Part shown: positions 24,914 to 35,078 of the stretch, one piece after another
How the letters are laid out: every line of letters starts with the position of its first letter
Numbering within the stretch: position 1 is the first letter of the stretch
Source of the DNA: Micromonospora nigra
Lineage (GTDB): Bacteria; Actinomycetota; Actinomycetes; Mycobacteriales; Micromonosporaceae
Reading direction: 5' to 3'
Assembly (NCBI RefSeq): GCF_900091585.1
Contig: NZ_FMHT01000003.1
Coordinates: 3,835,501 to 3,899,500, forward strand
Length of the DNA stretch: 64,000 nt
Notes under the pieces: generated by a model
Told to the model about the DNA's origin: nothing
What the model saw: only the letters and a program-made list of their open reading frames with translations
The model's database searches: none
Program-made: the position numbers and the translations under genes

Positions 24914-26220
24914 CCGCGACGGCCGACGCCGAGGCGGCCGCGAACGAGTTGACGCCGCTCGCCGACTACCTGGGCAGTGTGCTGCGCAGGTTGCGCGCGC
25001 TGCCTCCGCTCGACCTCGACCTCACCCAGGCCCACGGCAACGTCCTCGCCGAGGACGTCGTGGCGCCGCACTCCTTCCCGGCGTTCGACCAGGCGGCGGT
25101 CGACGGGTACGCCGCCCGCTGGGAGGACATCGCCGGCGGGGGCCGGGGCGTCGGATACGTCCCGGCCCAGGCCGGTCGGCCGGCCCGCAGCGTACGGCTC
25201 AACGTGGTCGGTGACCTCGGCGCGGCGAGCTGGCGGCCGGTGCGGCTGACTCCCGGCTCCTGCTTCTCGGTGGCCGCCGGTGCGCCGCTGCCGATCACCG
25301 CCGACGTGGTGGTCCCCGTGGAGTGGACCGACCAGGGCATGGCGGCGGTGGAGATCTTCCGCGTCCCCAAACGGGGGTACGGGGTCCGCAAGGTCGGTGA
25401 GGAACTGCCGGCCGGCAGCCTGCTCGCCCGGGCCGGCACGTACGTCTCCCCGGCGCTGGTGGCGGTGCTCGCCGCCACCGGCATCGGGCACGTGGTGGTG
25501 CGGCCCAGCCCTCGGGTGGTCATCGTGGCCACCGGCGACGAACTGGTCGACGTGGGCCGGGGCAGCCAGCCCGGCCAGGTGGTGGACGCCAACTCCCACG
25601 CCCTGACCGCGGCGGCGGCGGAGGCGGGCGCGCTGGCGTACCGGGTGGGCATCTGCGACGACGACCCGGAGGGGCTGCGCGGCCTGCTGGAGGACCAGAC
25701 GCTCCGCGCCGACCTGATCATCACGACCGGCGGCACCGGGACCGGACCGGGGGACATGGTGCGCCGGATCCTGTCCCGGCGGGACGGCGGCCGGGCCGGG
25801 CCGGTCGTGTTCACCGAGGTGGCCCTCTATCCCGGCACCGCCCTGGGTTTCGGCACGGTCGGCGCGGAGGAGGTGCCGGTGGTGTGCCTGCCCGGTGACC
25901 CGGGGGCCGCGCTGATCGGCTTCGAGGTGTTGGCCCGCCCCGCCATCAACCTGCTGGCCGGGTCGGAGCCGGTGTTCCGGCCCAGCGTCCGGGCCCACCT
26001 GCTGGAGACGGTCTCCTCGCCCGGCGGGCTGCGCGAGTTCCGCCCGGCACACGTCGCAGAACGACGCGGTGGAGGTTACACTGTGCAGCCGCTCAGCGGC
26101 GGGCCGTTCACCCTGTCCGGCCTGGCGGAGGCGAACGGCCTGCTGGTGCTCGGCGAGCGGGTGACCACCGCCGCCGCCGGGTCCACCGTGGACGTCCTGC
26201 TGCTGGACCGTCGCCGGTGA
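24910..26220 (+). CDS. glp: gephyrin-like MoeA homologue, probably cell-division protein Glp
   Basis: A 436-residue protein with the MoeA domain order (N-terminal domains with FDQAAVDGYA, a MoeA-type central domain with VATGDELVDVG and TTGGTGTGPGDMV, and a C-terminal barrel). Where molybdopterin molybdotransferases have LPGNPVSA, this one has LPGDPGAA. Position after galU and before rimJ and a three-helix membrane protein matches corynebacterial Glp, a gephyrin homologue that binds SepF and its receptor GlpR at the division site. No other molybdenum-cofactor gene is in the window. A MoeA enzyme role cannot be excluded. It overlaps galU by 4 bp. Confidence 0.8.
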   Translation: MTATADAEAAANELTPLADYLGSVLRRLRALPPLDLDLTQAHGNVLAEDVVAPHSFPAFDQAAVDGYAARWEDIAGGGRGVGYVPAQAGRPARSVRLNVVGDLGAASWRPVRLTPGSCFSVAAGAPLPITADVVVPVEWTDQGMAAVEIFRVPKRGYGVRKVGEELPAGSLLARAGTYVSPALVAVLAATGIGHVVVRPSPRVVIVATGDELVDVGRGSQPGQVVDANSHALTAAAAEAGALAYRVGICDDDPEGLRGLLEDQTLRADLIITTGGTGTGPGDMVRRILSRRDGGRAGPVVFTEVALYPGTALGFGTVGAEEVPVVCLPGDPGAALIGFEVLARPAINLLAGSEPVFRPSVRAHLLETVSSPGGLREFRPAHVAERRGGGYTVQPLSGGPFTLSGLAEANGLLVLGERVTTAAAGSTVDVLLLDRRR

Positions 26221-26253
26221 GCGCCACCGACGGCTGATGGAGGATGGGGCCAG

Positions 26254-26904
26254 GTGAGTCTGTTCCGGAGCCGGCGAACACCGGGCTGGCCGGCCGTCCT
26301 GGTGGACGGTCCGGTGCTGCTGCGGCCGTACCGACGTTCCGACGCGGCGGCCTGGTCGGAGATCCGACGCGCCAACCGGGCGTGGCTGGCTCCCTGGGAG
26401 TCGTCCCTGCCGGGCAGCTGGGACGAGCTGAACTCGCCGACGTCGTTCCGCTACGTCCATCGTGACCAGCGCCGATCGGCGCGCGTCGGCGAGGGGATGC
26501 CCTTCGCGGTCTGCCTGTACTCCGAGGGTGTCGAGCGGCTGGTGGGCCACCTCAACGTGGGCAACATCGTGCGGCGGGCATTCTGCTCCGGCTACGTCGG
26601 ATACTGGGTCGATTCCCGGGTGGCCGGTCGCGGGGTCATCCCCACCGCACTGGCGCTCGCCGTGGACCACGCGTTCGGCCCCGGTGGCCTGCACCGGATC
26701 GAGGTGAACATCCGACCCGAGAACCGGCCGTCCCGCCGGGTGGTGGAGAAGCTCGGCTTCCGCGAGGAGGCGTACCACGCGCGCTACATGCACATCGACG
26801 GCGCCTGGCGCGACCACATCGGATATGCGATGACCTGCGAGGAGATCTCCGCAGAAGGCGGCCTGCTGGCCCGGTGGCACCGGCGGCGCGCGCACGCCGC
26901 GTGA
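26254..26904 (+). CDS. RimJ/RimL-type GNAT N-acetyltransferase
   Basis: A 216-residue acetyltransferase with LLRPYRRSDAAAWSEIR near the N terminus, the acetyl-CoA segment YWVDSRVAGRGVIPTALALA and HRIEVNIRPENRPSRRVVEKLGF, which is typical of the RimJ/L group that acetylates protein N termini. GGAGG lies upstream of the GTG at 26254. It follows the glp/moeA gene by 33 bp and precedes the GlpR-like gene, as in mycobacteria (rimJ between moeA1 and Rv0996). Confidence 0.87.
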   Translation: MSLFRSRRTPGWPAVLVDGPVLLRPYRRSDAAAWSEIRRANRAWLAPWESSLPGSWDELNSPTSFRYVHRDQRRSARVGEGMPFAVCLYSEGVERLVGHLNVGNIVRRAFCSGYVGYWVDSRVAGRGVIPTALALAVDHAFGPGGLHRIEVNIRPENRPSRRVVEKLGFREEAYHARYMHIDGAWRDHIGYAMTCEEISAEGGLLARWHRRRAHAA

Positions 26905-27089
26905 GTCGTCCCACGCGCGTGACTCGGCGCGGCGTGTCCTTTGTCGGCCGCCCGTCCCCGTAACCTCAGGTAACTGCAAGCTGCGGCAAGCGCCGCCCGT
27001 CCGTAGGATCCTCGCACTCGGCCCCGCTCGGGAGAAGATCCTTCGACCGGGGGGTGGTTGCCCCGAACCAGGTGACGGGAGGGGTGAGG

Positions 27090-27881
27090 GTGCCGACGTC
27101 GGTGCTCCTCGCCGTCCTCGCCGCCGCCGGCCTGCTCGCCCTCGCCCCGGCGCTGGTCCGCCGGTACGACGCCACCGAGCGGTTGGTGGCGGAGCGGGCG
27201 CAGTCGACCGCGCGGGTGCTGCCGCGCCGTCGGCGGCGGCGCACCGTACCCGGCCGGCGGCCCGTCAACCCGTCCCGCACCCTGCGGGTCACCCTCGCCG
27301 AGAACGCCGGCGGCACCCTGGCTGCCCCGGTCTCCGGCCCACCCGTGCCCGGCGCCTCGACCGGCCGCCGGTCGCGCCGGTTACGGTCGGTGCCGCCGGC
27401 CGGCCGCTCCCGCCGCCGCCCACCCGCCGGCCGCCACACCCCGGCGATCTACCGCCGCCGCCGGGTACTGGCCGCTCTCCTCCTGCTCAACGCGGTCGAG
27501 CTGGTCGGCGTGGCGGTCGTCGGTCCCGGCTTCTGGATCAGCTTCTCGGTCACGGTCGCCCTCCTGGTGATCTATGTGGCCCGCCTGCGTGCGCACGCCC
27601 TGGCCGATCGTCGTCGTCGCCGGGCCCGCGCCCGCGAGGCCGCCTGGCTGGCCGCCCGCCAGGCCGAGGTGCGCCGCGAGCAGGCCCGCCGGGCGGCGGC
27701 CCGTCGGGAGGCGCAGCGCCGCCTGGCGGCCCAGCGCGAGGCGGTACGTCGTGCCGCCATGGGTCTCGACCGGCCCTCCGATCTGCCGGCCGCAGCCAGT
27801 GGAGGCTCGGTGTCGTACCGGCGCAGCGGCGGGCTGCGGGGCCGCCCTTACCAGTCGGGCCGTACCTCCCACCCGGCCTGA
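27090..27881 (+). CDS. GlpR/Rv0996-like membrane protein
   Basis: A 263-residue protein with an N-terminal transmembrane helix (about 3-20), a long basic linker full of Arg and Pro, two closely spaced helices (VLAALLLLNAVELVGVAVV and ISFSVTVALLVIYVA, about 130-175), and an Arg/Ala-rich coiled-coil-like C-terminal region. Layout and position after the MoeA/Glp and RimJ genes match the corynebacterial receptor GlpR, which recruits Glp to the divisome. GGGAGGGG precedes the GTG at 27090; the frame is open to 27054. Sequence identity with GlpR could not be tested. Confidence 0.65.
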   Translation: MPTSVLLAVLAAAGLLALAPALVRRYDATERLVAERAQSTARVLPRRRRRRTVPGRRPVNPSRTLRVTLAENAGGTLAAPVSGPPVPGASTGRRSRRLRSVPPAGRSRRRPPAGRHTPAIYRRRRVLAALLLLNAVELVGVAVVGPGFWISFSVTVALLVIYVARLRAHALADRRRRRARAREAAWLAARQAEVRREQARRAAARREAQRRLAAQREAVRRAAMGLDRPSDLPAAASGGSVSYRRSGGLRGRPYQSGRTSHPA

Positions 27882-27903
27882 CCGGGCCCGCACTGTGCCC
27901 GAC

Positions 27904-27933
27904 GGGCGGGGGCGGGACGGGGCCGGGCGGGGG
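27904..27933 (+). other. dense G-quadruplex motif
   Basis: Six G-tracts of three to five bases separated by only one or two bases lie on the plus strand between the GlpR-like gene and tRNA-Ala. Four consecutive tracts with loops of 1, 1 and 2 bases fit the most stable quadruplex class. High GC makes chance occurrence possible. Confidence 0.5.
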
Positions 27934-28054
27934 TGGTGTCGGGCAGGGCGGTGTCGGGCCGGGGTGATTCGCGGCGGGAGCTGTCGACCTGTTAGCCTTA
28001 GCGCCGGCCCGCCCGGTGCAAGCCGGGTGGGACCGATGCTGGTACGCCAGCGGA

Positions 28055-28128
28055 GGGGCTGTGGCGCAGACCGGTAGCGCACCTCGTTCGCATCGAGGGG
28101 GTCAGGGGTTCAAATCCCCTCAGCTCCA
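28055..28128 (+). tRNA. tRNA-Ala(CGC)
   Basis: Full cloverleaf: a 7-bp acceptor stem pairs 28055-28061 with 28121-28127 (one G-U), discriminator A at 28128, anticodon loop TTCGCAT with anticodon CGC reading GCG, and a T-loop TTCAAAT. The 3' CCA is not encoded. A TAGCCT -10 box at 27993-27998 lies upstream. A terminator starts 9 bases after the gene. Confidence 0.95.
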
Positions 28129-28136
28129 CCCAGTTC

Positions 28137-28169
28137 AAAGGCCGTTCCCCATGATGGGGACGGCCTTTT
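28137..28169 (+). terminator. bidirectional intrinsic terminator after tRNA-Ala
   Basis: AAAGGCCGTTCCCC (28137-28150) pairs with GGGGACGGCCTTTT (28156-28169) with one G-T pair and a five-base loop. T-runs flank it on both strands, so it can also stop the convergent Nei-type gene. Confidence 0.88.
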
Positions 28170-28222
28170 GATCGTGTGACTCTCCCACGGGCGGTAGCGG
28201 GGGGCGGCCACGGCGAGCGGGT

Positions 28223-28972
28223 TCACGTGTGTGGTTGGTCGACCGGGCAGGCGTACGCCGAACGGCCACCCAGCTTCCACACCCGCACGGGCGCGGCGCA
28301 ACGCCGGCACGTCTGCCGCTTGTACACCCACCGCTCGCCCGGCACCAGCGGGTCGCTGACCACCTGCCCGACGTCCCGGCCGAGGGCCAGGTGGCGCACT
28401 GCGAGGTCCCACAGTCGCCGCGCCGTGGCCGGCCCCACACCCCTGGTGTCCGGGTCGAGGCCGGCGAGGAAGAGCAACTCGGCCCGCCAGGCGTTGCCGA
28501 TGCCGGCCCAGATCGCCTGGTCGAGCACGGCGGCACCGACCGCGCCCCGCACGGCGACGAGCCGGCGTACCGCCTCCGCCGGGTCGGCGTCGGCGCGCAG
28601 CGGGTCCGGCCCGAGCGATTCGCGCAGCGCCCGCTCGCCGTCGGGCGGCAGCGGCTCGCACCGGATCGGGGCGATCAGGTCGTACGCGACGGCCGCCCCG
28701 GCCAGCCGGAGCCGCACCCCGGAGCGCGGGGCGGCGGCGGGGTCGTCGTACCGCAGGAACATCCCGCGCATGCCGAGGTGCACGTGCAGGGTCGGGCTGT
28801 CGTCCAGGTGGTAGAGCAGATGCTTGCCGTACGCCTCCACCGCGCGCAGCCGCCGTCTGTCGTACGGGCCGGGGTCGAAGCGGCCCTGCGGGCTGGAGAC
28901 GGCCAGCACCTGCCCGGCGAGCGCGGCGTGCTGCTCGCGGGCGTACCGGTGGATCAGGTGCCCCTCGGGCAC
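28223..28972 (-). CDS. Fpg/Nei-family DNA glycosylase/AP lyase
   Basis: A 249-residue base-excision repair enzyme. The GTG-initiated PEGHLIHRYA places the catalytic Pro and Glu directly after the start, Lys in AYGKHLLYHL is the conserved lysine, HLGMRG follows, and DQAIWAGIGNAWRAELLFLAGLDP is the helix-two-turn-helix. The C-terminal zinc finger reads CRRC ... CPVDQ: the fourth cysteine, usually in CPxCQ, is replaced by Asp. PEGH points to the Nei branch (oxidised pyrimidines). It is convergent with tRNA-Ala. Confidence 0.88.
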   Translation of the reverse strand: MPEGHLIHRYAREQHAALAGQVLAVSSPQGRFDPGPYDRRRLRAVEAYGKHLLYHLDDSPTLHVHLGMRGMFLRYDDPAAAPRSGVRLRLAGAAVAYDLIAPIRCEPLPPDGERALRESLGPDPLRADADPAEAVRRLVAVRGAVGAAVLDQAIWAGIGNAWRAELLFLAGLDPDTRGVGPATARRLWDLAVRHLALGRDVGQVVSDPLVPGERWVYKRQTCRRCAAPVRVWKLGGRSAYACPVDQPHT

Positions 28973-29052
28973 GTCAGCGGCCTGGGCGGCGGGTGGCGGG
29001 CACGGCGGTGGCTACCCGGCGGGAGTGGCCGAAAACTCCGGTCATCGGTGGA

Positions 29053-29412
29053 ATGAGGGCGGTAGGCCCGTATTTGTACCTGTTCGTGACCCACGCCGTC
29101 CCTCCCTCGCGGCTGCTCGACATCCGGCGGATCTTCGCGGAGCCGGAGGCGGCCGCGCTCCCGCGTGGCCGGCAGGTGCTGGCCCGGTTCCCCGACGCCG
29201 AGATCGTCGAGATCGACAGCCACACCCGCATCGCCGAGCTGTACGGCGACGAGACGAACGTGGCCCGCTGGGTGCGGATCAAGACCGAGACCCTCGTGCT
29301 CGGAGTGAAGAAGTCGCTCACCGCCCGGCCCAACGGCCGATCCAGCGACTTCATCGCCCCGTCGACCGCGAACGGCTGCGCCATGGCGTGCGCCTACTGC
29401 TACGTGCCTCGT
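29053..29412 (+). pseudogene. truncated spore photoproduct lyase-family radical SAM gene
   Basis: From ATG 29053 the reading encodes the N-terminal third of a SplB-like radical SAM protein: LLDIRRIFAEPEAAALPRGR, LGVKKSLTARPNGRSSDFIA and the cluster motif NGCAMACAYCYVPRR. A complete family member would continue for some 200 residues. Here similarity stops right after the motif, and the same frame runs on without a stop into the AraC-type regulator at 29452. The 123-bp gap after the UvrA-like gene holds no recognisable C-terminal part. The whole frame could yield a 283-residue fusion, but the N-terminal part cannot be an active radical SAM enzyme. Confidence 0.75.
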
Positions 29413-29451
29413 CGCGGCCGGCCGGGTGCGCGACGTGGCACGATCACGAAG

Positions 29452-29904
<453 letters not shown>

Positions 29905-29918
29905 CTAGCCTGGCTGAC

Positions 29919-30329
29919 ATGGACATCACCATTCACTCGACCTTCCTGCCGCACACCGACGCCGACGCGTCGCTGGCCTTCTACCGCGACACTCTCGGCT
30001 TCGAGGTCCGCAACGACGTCGGTTACAGCGGGATGCGCTGGATCACGGTCGGCCCCGCCGGCCAGCCGGGCACGTCGATCGTCCTGCACCCGCCGGCCGC
30101 CGACCCCGGCATCACCGACGCCGAGCGCAGCACCATCGCCGAGCTGATGGCCAAGGGCAGCTACGCCAGCATCATCCTGGCCACCAGGGATCTCGACGGC
30201 GTCTTCACCCGCTTGCAGGCCGGCGACGCCGAGGTCGTCCAGGAGCCGACCGAGCAGCCGTACGGAGTGCGTGACTGCGCCTTCCGCGATCCCGCCGGCA
30301 ACATGGTCCGCATCCAGGAGCTGCGCTGA
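29919..30329 (+). CDS. VOC (glyoxalase/bleomycin-resistance fold) protein
   Basis: A 136-residue protein with the two beta-alpha-beta-beta-beta halves of the vicinal oxygen chelate fold: DADASLAFYRDTLGFEVRND in the first, and YASIILATRDLDGVFTRLQ with FRDPAGNMVRIQEL in the second. Members bind or modify small molecules, including antibiotics. TAGCCT (29906-29911) stands 7 nt before the ATG, so it has its own promoter in addition to possible read-through from the AraC gene. The DrrC-like UvrA gene follows 47 bp later. Confidence 0.85.
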   Translation: MDITIHSTFLPHTDADASLAFYRDTLGFEVRNDVGYSGMRWITVGPAGQPGTSIVLHPPAADPGITDAERSTIAELMAKGSYASIILATRDLDGVFTRLQAGDAEVVQEPTEQPYGVRDCAFRDPAGNMVRIQELR

Positions 30330-30376
30330 GCGGCCCGGCGACCCGACGGCGGGCCCGTCCGACAGATGGAGACATG

Positions 30377-32779
<2,403 letters not shown>

Positions 32780-32902
32780 GACCGCCGGAGGTGCCGTGGC
32801 CCAGCCGGTCCGGATCTGGCGGCACGCCGCGACGGCGGTGACCACCCACGGGCCGGGCCGGTGGCCGCGTACCCCTGCGGGTGCGCGGCCACCGGGCCTG
32901 CG

Positions 32903-33676
32903 TCAGCGGCGCGCGGGCCTTCTGGTCAGCGCGAACCCGACGACACCCGCGACCGCCGCGAGCACCCCGCCCGCGGTGGTCCAGATCCACCGTGAGCCGG
33001 CGTCGGGCAGCCAGGCCGTGAAGCTGAACTCCTCGTCGTCGGCCTCCGCGGCGGCGGTCGGTTCGCCGGCCAGCACCTGCCCCGCCCTGGTGTTCGGCAC
33101 CAGCGGTGCGGCGAGTTCCCCGTCCTCGCGGGACGCGCCGCCCTCGCCGTCGGCGGAGACCAGCAGCTCCACGTCGACCGGCTGGCCCAGGTCGGCCTCG
33201 GGCAGGTCGGTGACGGCCAGCCTGACGTAGTAGGTGCCGGGCAGCGGGTCGGCGGACCACGGCTCGGCCCAGGGGCGAACCTGGCGGAGCGTGCAGCCCA
33301 GGGCCACGCTGGTCGCGGCGGCCGTGGCGGTCGGGGTCTGTGCCCCGGCGGTGCACGCCTGCCGGCGGCGCAGCCCGTCGAAGACGTCGACGGTCCAGGT
33401 GGACGCGCCGCTGCGGCCCTTGCCGAAGGTGACGGTCGCGGTGATCTCGTGGGTCTGTCCGGCCGCCGCCGGGAACGACCAGTACAGGTGCTCGCCCGTC
33501 GACGCGCCGACCCGCACGGGCTGGCCGGCGGCGACGGTGGTGGCGGTGAGGAACGACGTGCCGGCCTTGGTGACGGTGGTCGCACCGGGCGAGGGGGTGG
33601 GCGCGGCCAGAGCCGTGCCCGGCGTCAGCGGCAGGCCGGCGGCGAGCAGCGTGGCGACCCAGACGGGGGTACGCAT
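32903..33676 (-). CDS. secreted, C-terminally membrane-anchored protein, partner of the vWA protein
   Basis: A 257-residue protein with a signal peptide (about 1-24), a beta-rich extracellular part (HLYWSFPAAAGQTHEITATV, TWTVDVFDGL, GTYYVRLAVTDLPE) and a C-terminal transmembrane helix before RRPARR. The beta part looks like pre-peptidase or sugar-binding jelly-roll domains. Its ATG follows the stop of the vWA gene by one base, with GGGAGAAC inside that gene's end, so the two form an operon. Function unknown. Confidence 0.7.
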   Translation of the reverse strand: MRTPVWVATLLAAGLPLTPGTALAAPTPSPGATTVTKAGTSFLTATTVAAGQPVRVGASTGEHLYWSFPAAAGQTHEITATVTFGKGRSGASTWTVDVFDGLRRRQACTAGAQTPTATAAATSVALGCTLRQVRPWAEPWSADPLPGTYYVRLAVTDLPEADLGQPVDVELLVSADGEGGASREDGELAAPLVPNTRAGQVLAGEPTAAAEADDEEFSFTAWLPDAGSRWIWTTAGGVLAAVAGVVGFALTRRPARR

Positions 33677-33677
33677 C

Positions 33678-34982
33678 TCAGTTCTCCCTCCACGTGGCGA
33701 CCCACCAGCGGGTGAGCAGCCCGGCGAGCAGGCCGGTGAGCAGACCCGCCAGGGTCAGCAGGAGCAGCAGCGTCCAGCCCCGGCCGAGATCCGGCCCGTC
33801 CGGGGCGGGGGACGCGGCGACCACGTCGACGGTCAATTCGATCGGCATGCCGGGGCTGGTCTCGGTGCCCGGCCGGGGAGCGAGCGAGTTGCTGACCACC
33901 AGGCAGACGACGGCCGGCGCGGCGGCGCTGGCGCCCGGTGTCGGCCCCGCCTCGTCGGGTTCGGCCCCGTCGGGTTCGGCCTCGGCACCCGACCAGCGCA
34001 GACCCGCCGAGACGACGTCGGTACGCCCGCTGCCCGCGTCCACGCCCCGTACCAGTTCCCGCCCGTCGGGAGCGGTGGCTCGCAGCAGCACCCCGTGGTC
34101 GGGGTTCACCGGCCGGTCGACGGCCAGGCTGACCGAGGCGCGCAGCTCCTGCCCGGCCCGCACCGGCACCCGGTACCAGCGGTGCTCCGAGAACTTCTCC
34201 CGGTCCGTGTAGACACCGGGGGCGAGCAGGGGCGCACCCGCGCATGCCGCCGAGCCGTCGACCTGGGCGGGGGTCGCCGTGTACGTGTCACGGGCCCGGT
34301 CGACGAGCTGCTTGATCCGCCCGGTCAGCTCGTCGGCGCTCTGCGCCGCCGTGTACGTCCCGCCGGTGGCGGCGGCGATGCACAGCAGCTGCCGGCGTAC
34401 CTTCTCGTCAGGGGCCAGGCCGAGGGTGTCGACCACCAGCCGGGTCCCCTGCGCGGCCAGTTCCCGGGCGACCTCGCACGGGTCCGGCGGGGCGCAGGTG
34501 TCCTCCCCGTCGGTGATCAGCACGATCCGCCGGGCGGTGCTGCCGGTGCCGAGATCCTTCGCGGCCTCCCGCAACGCCAGCCCGACGGGCGTGAACCCGG
34601 TCGGGCGCAGGGTGGCCACCGCTGCCTTTGCCCGCACCCGGTCCACCGGGCCGACCGGCACGATCTGCTGGGTGTCCCGGCAGCCCTGGGCCTTGTCCTT
34701 GCCCGGGTAGGTCGCGCCGAGCACCCGGATGCCGAGCTGGGTGCCGTCGGGCAACGCGTCGACCACCTCGCCGAACGCCTGCTGCGCCACGTCGATGCGG
34801 CTGCGCCCGTCGATGTCGCGGGCCCGCATCGAGCCGCTGACGTCGAGCACCAGCTCGACCTTCGGCGGCTCGGCGGGGGTCTCGTCCGGCTCGTCGCGGG
34901 CCGCGGCGGGCGCCGGACCGGTCAGTGCGGCGGCAGCCAGGAGTCCGAGGACGACGGCTGCCGATCGTCTCTTGTTGATCAC
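33678..34982 (-). CDS. extracellular von Willebrand factor A-domain membrane protein
   Basis: A 434-residue protein. A signal peptide or anchor covers about 1-30. A vWA domain follows with the metal-ion site DVSGSM, the Thr in PTGFTPVG and ITDGEDTC. After it come a beta-rich region similar to the partner at 32903, a Pro/Ala-rich linker and a C-terminal transmembrane helix (about 405-428). TACACT (34990-34995) lies 7 nt before the GTG at 34982, so this start was preferred to one at 35006. The pair may form a surface complex. Confidence 0.8.
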   Translation of the reverse strand: MINKRRSAAVVLGLLAAAALTGPAPAAARDEPDETPAEPPKVELVLDVSGSMRARDIDGRSRIDVAQQAFGEVVDALPDGTQLGIRVLGATYPGKDKAQGCRDTQQIVPVGPVDRVRAKAAVATLRPTGFTPVGLALREAAKDLGTGSTARRIVLITDGEDTCAPPDPCEVARELAAQGTRLVVDTLGLAPDEKVRRQLLCIAAATGGTYTAAQSADELTGRIKQLVDRARDTYTATPAQVDGSAACAGAPLLAPGVYTDREKFSEHRWYRVPVRAGQELRASVSLAVDRPVNPDHGVLLRATAPDGRELVRGVDAGSGRTDVVSAGLRWSGAEAEPDGAEPDEAGPTPGASAAAPAVVCLVVSNSLAPRPGTETSPGMPIELTVDVVAASPAPDGPDLGRGWTLLLLLTLAGLLTGLLAGLLTRWWVATWREN

Positions 34983-35078
34983 CGGGGGCAGTGTAGTGAC
35001 GTCCACTCTGGACGATCATCGGGGTGCGCCACCGACGCCGGACCCGCGCCGACGTGACCGTGCCCACCCCTGGCCCGG

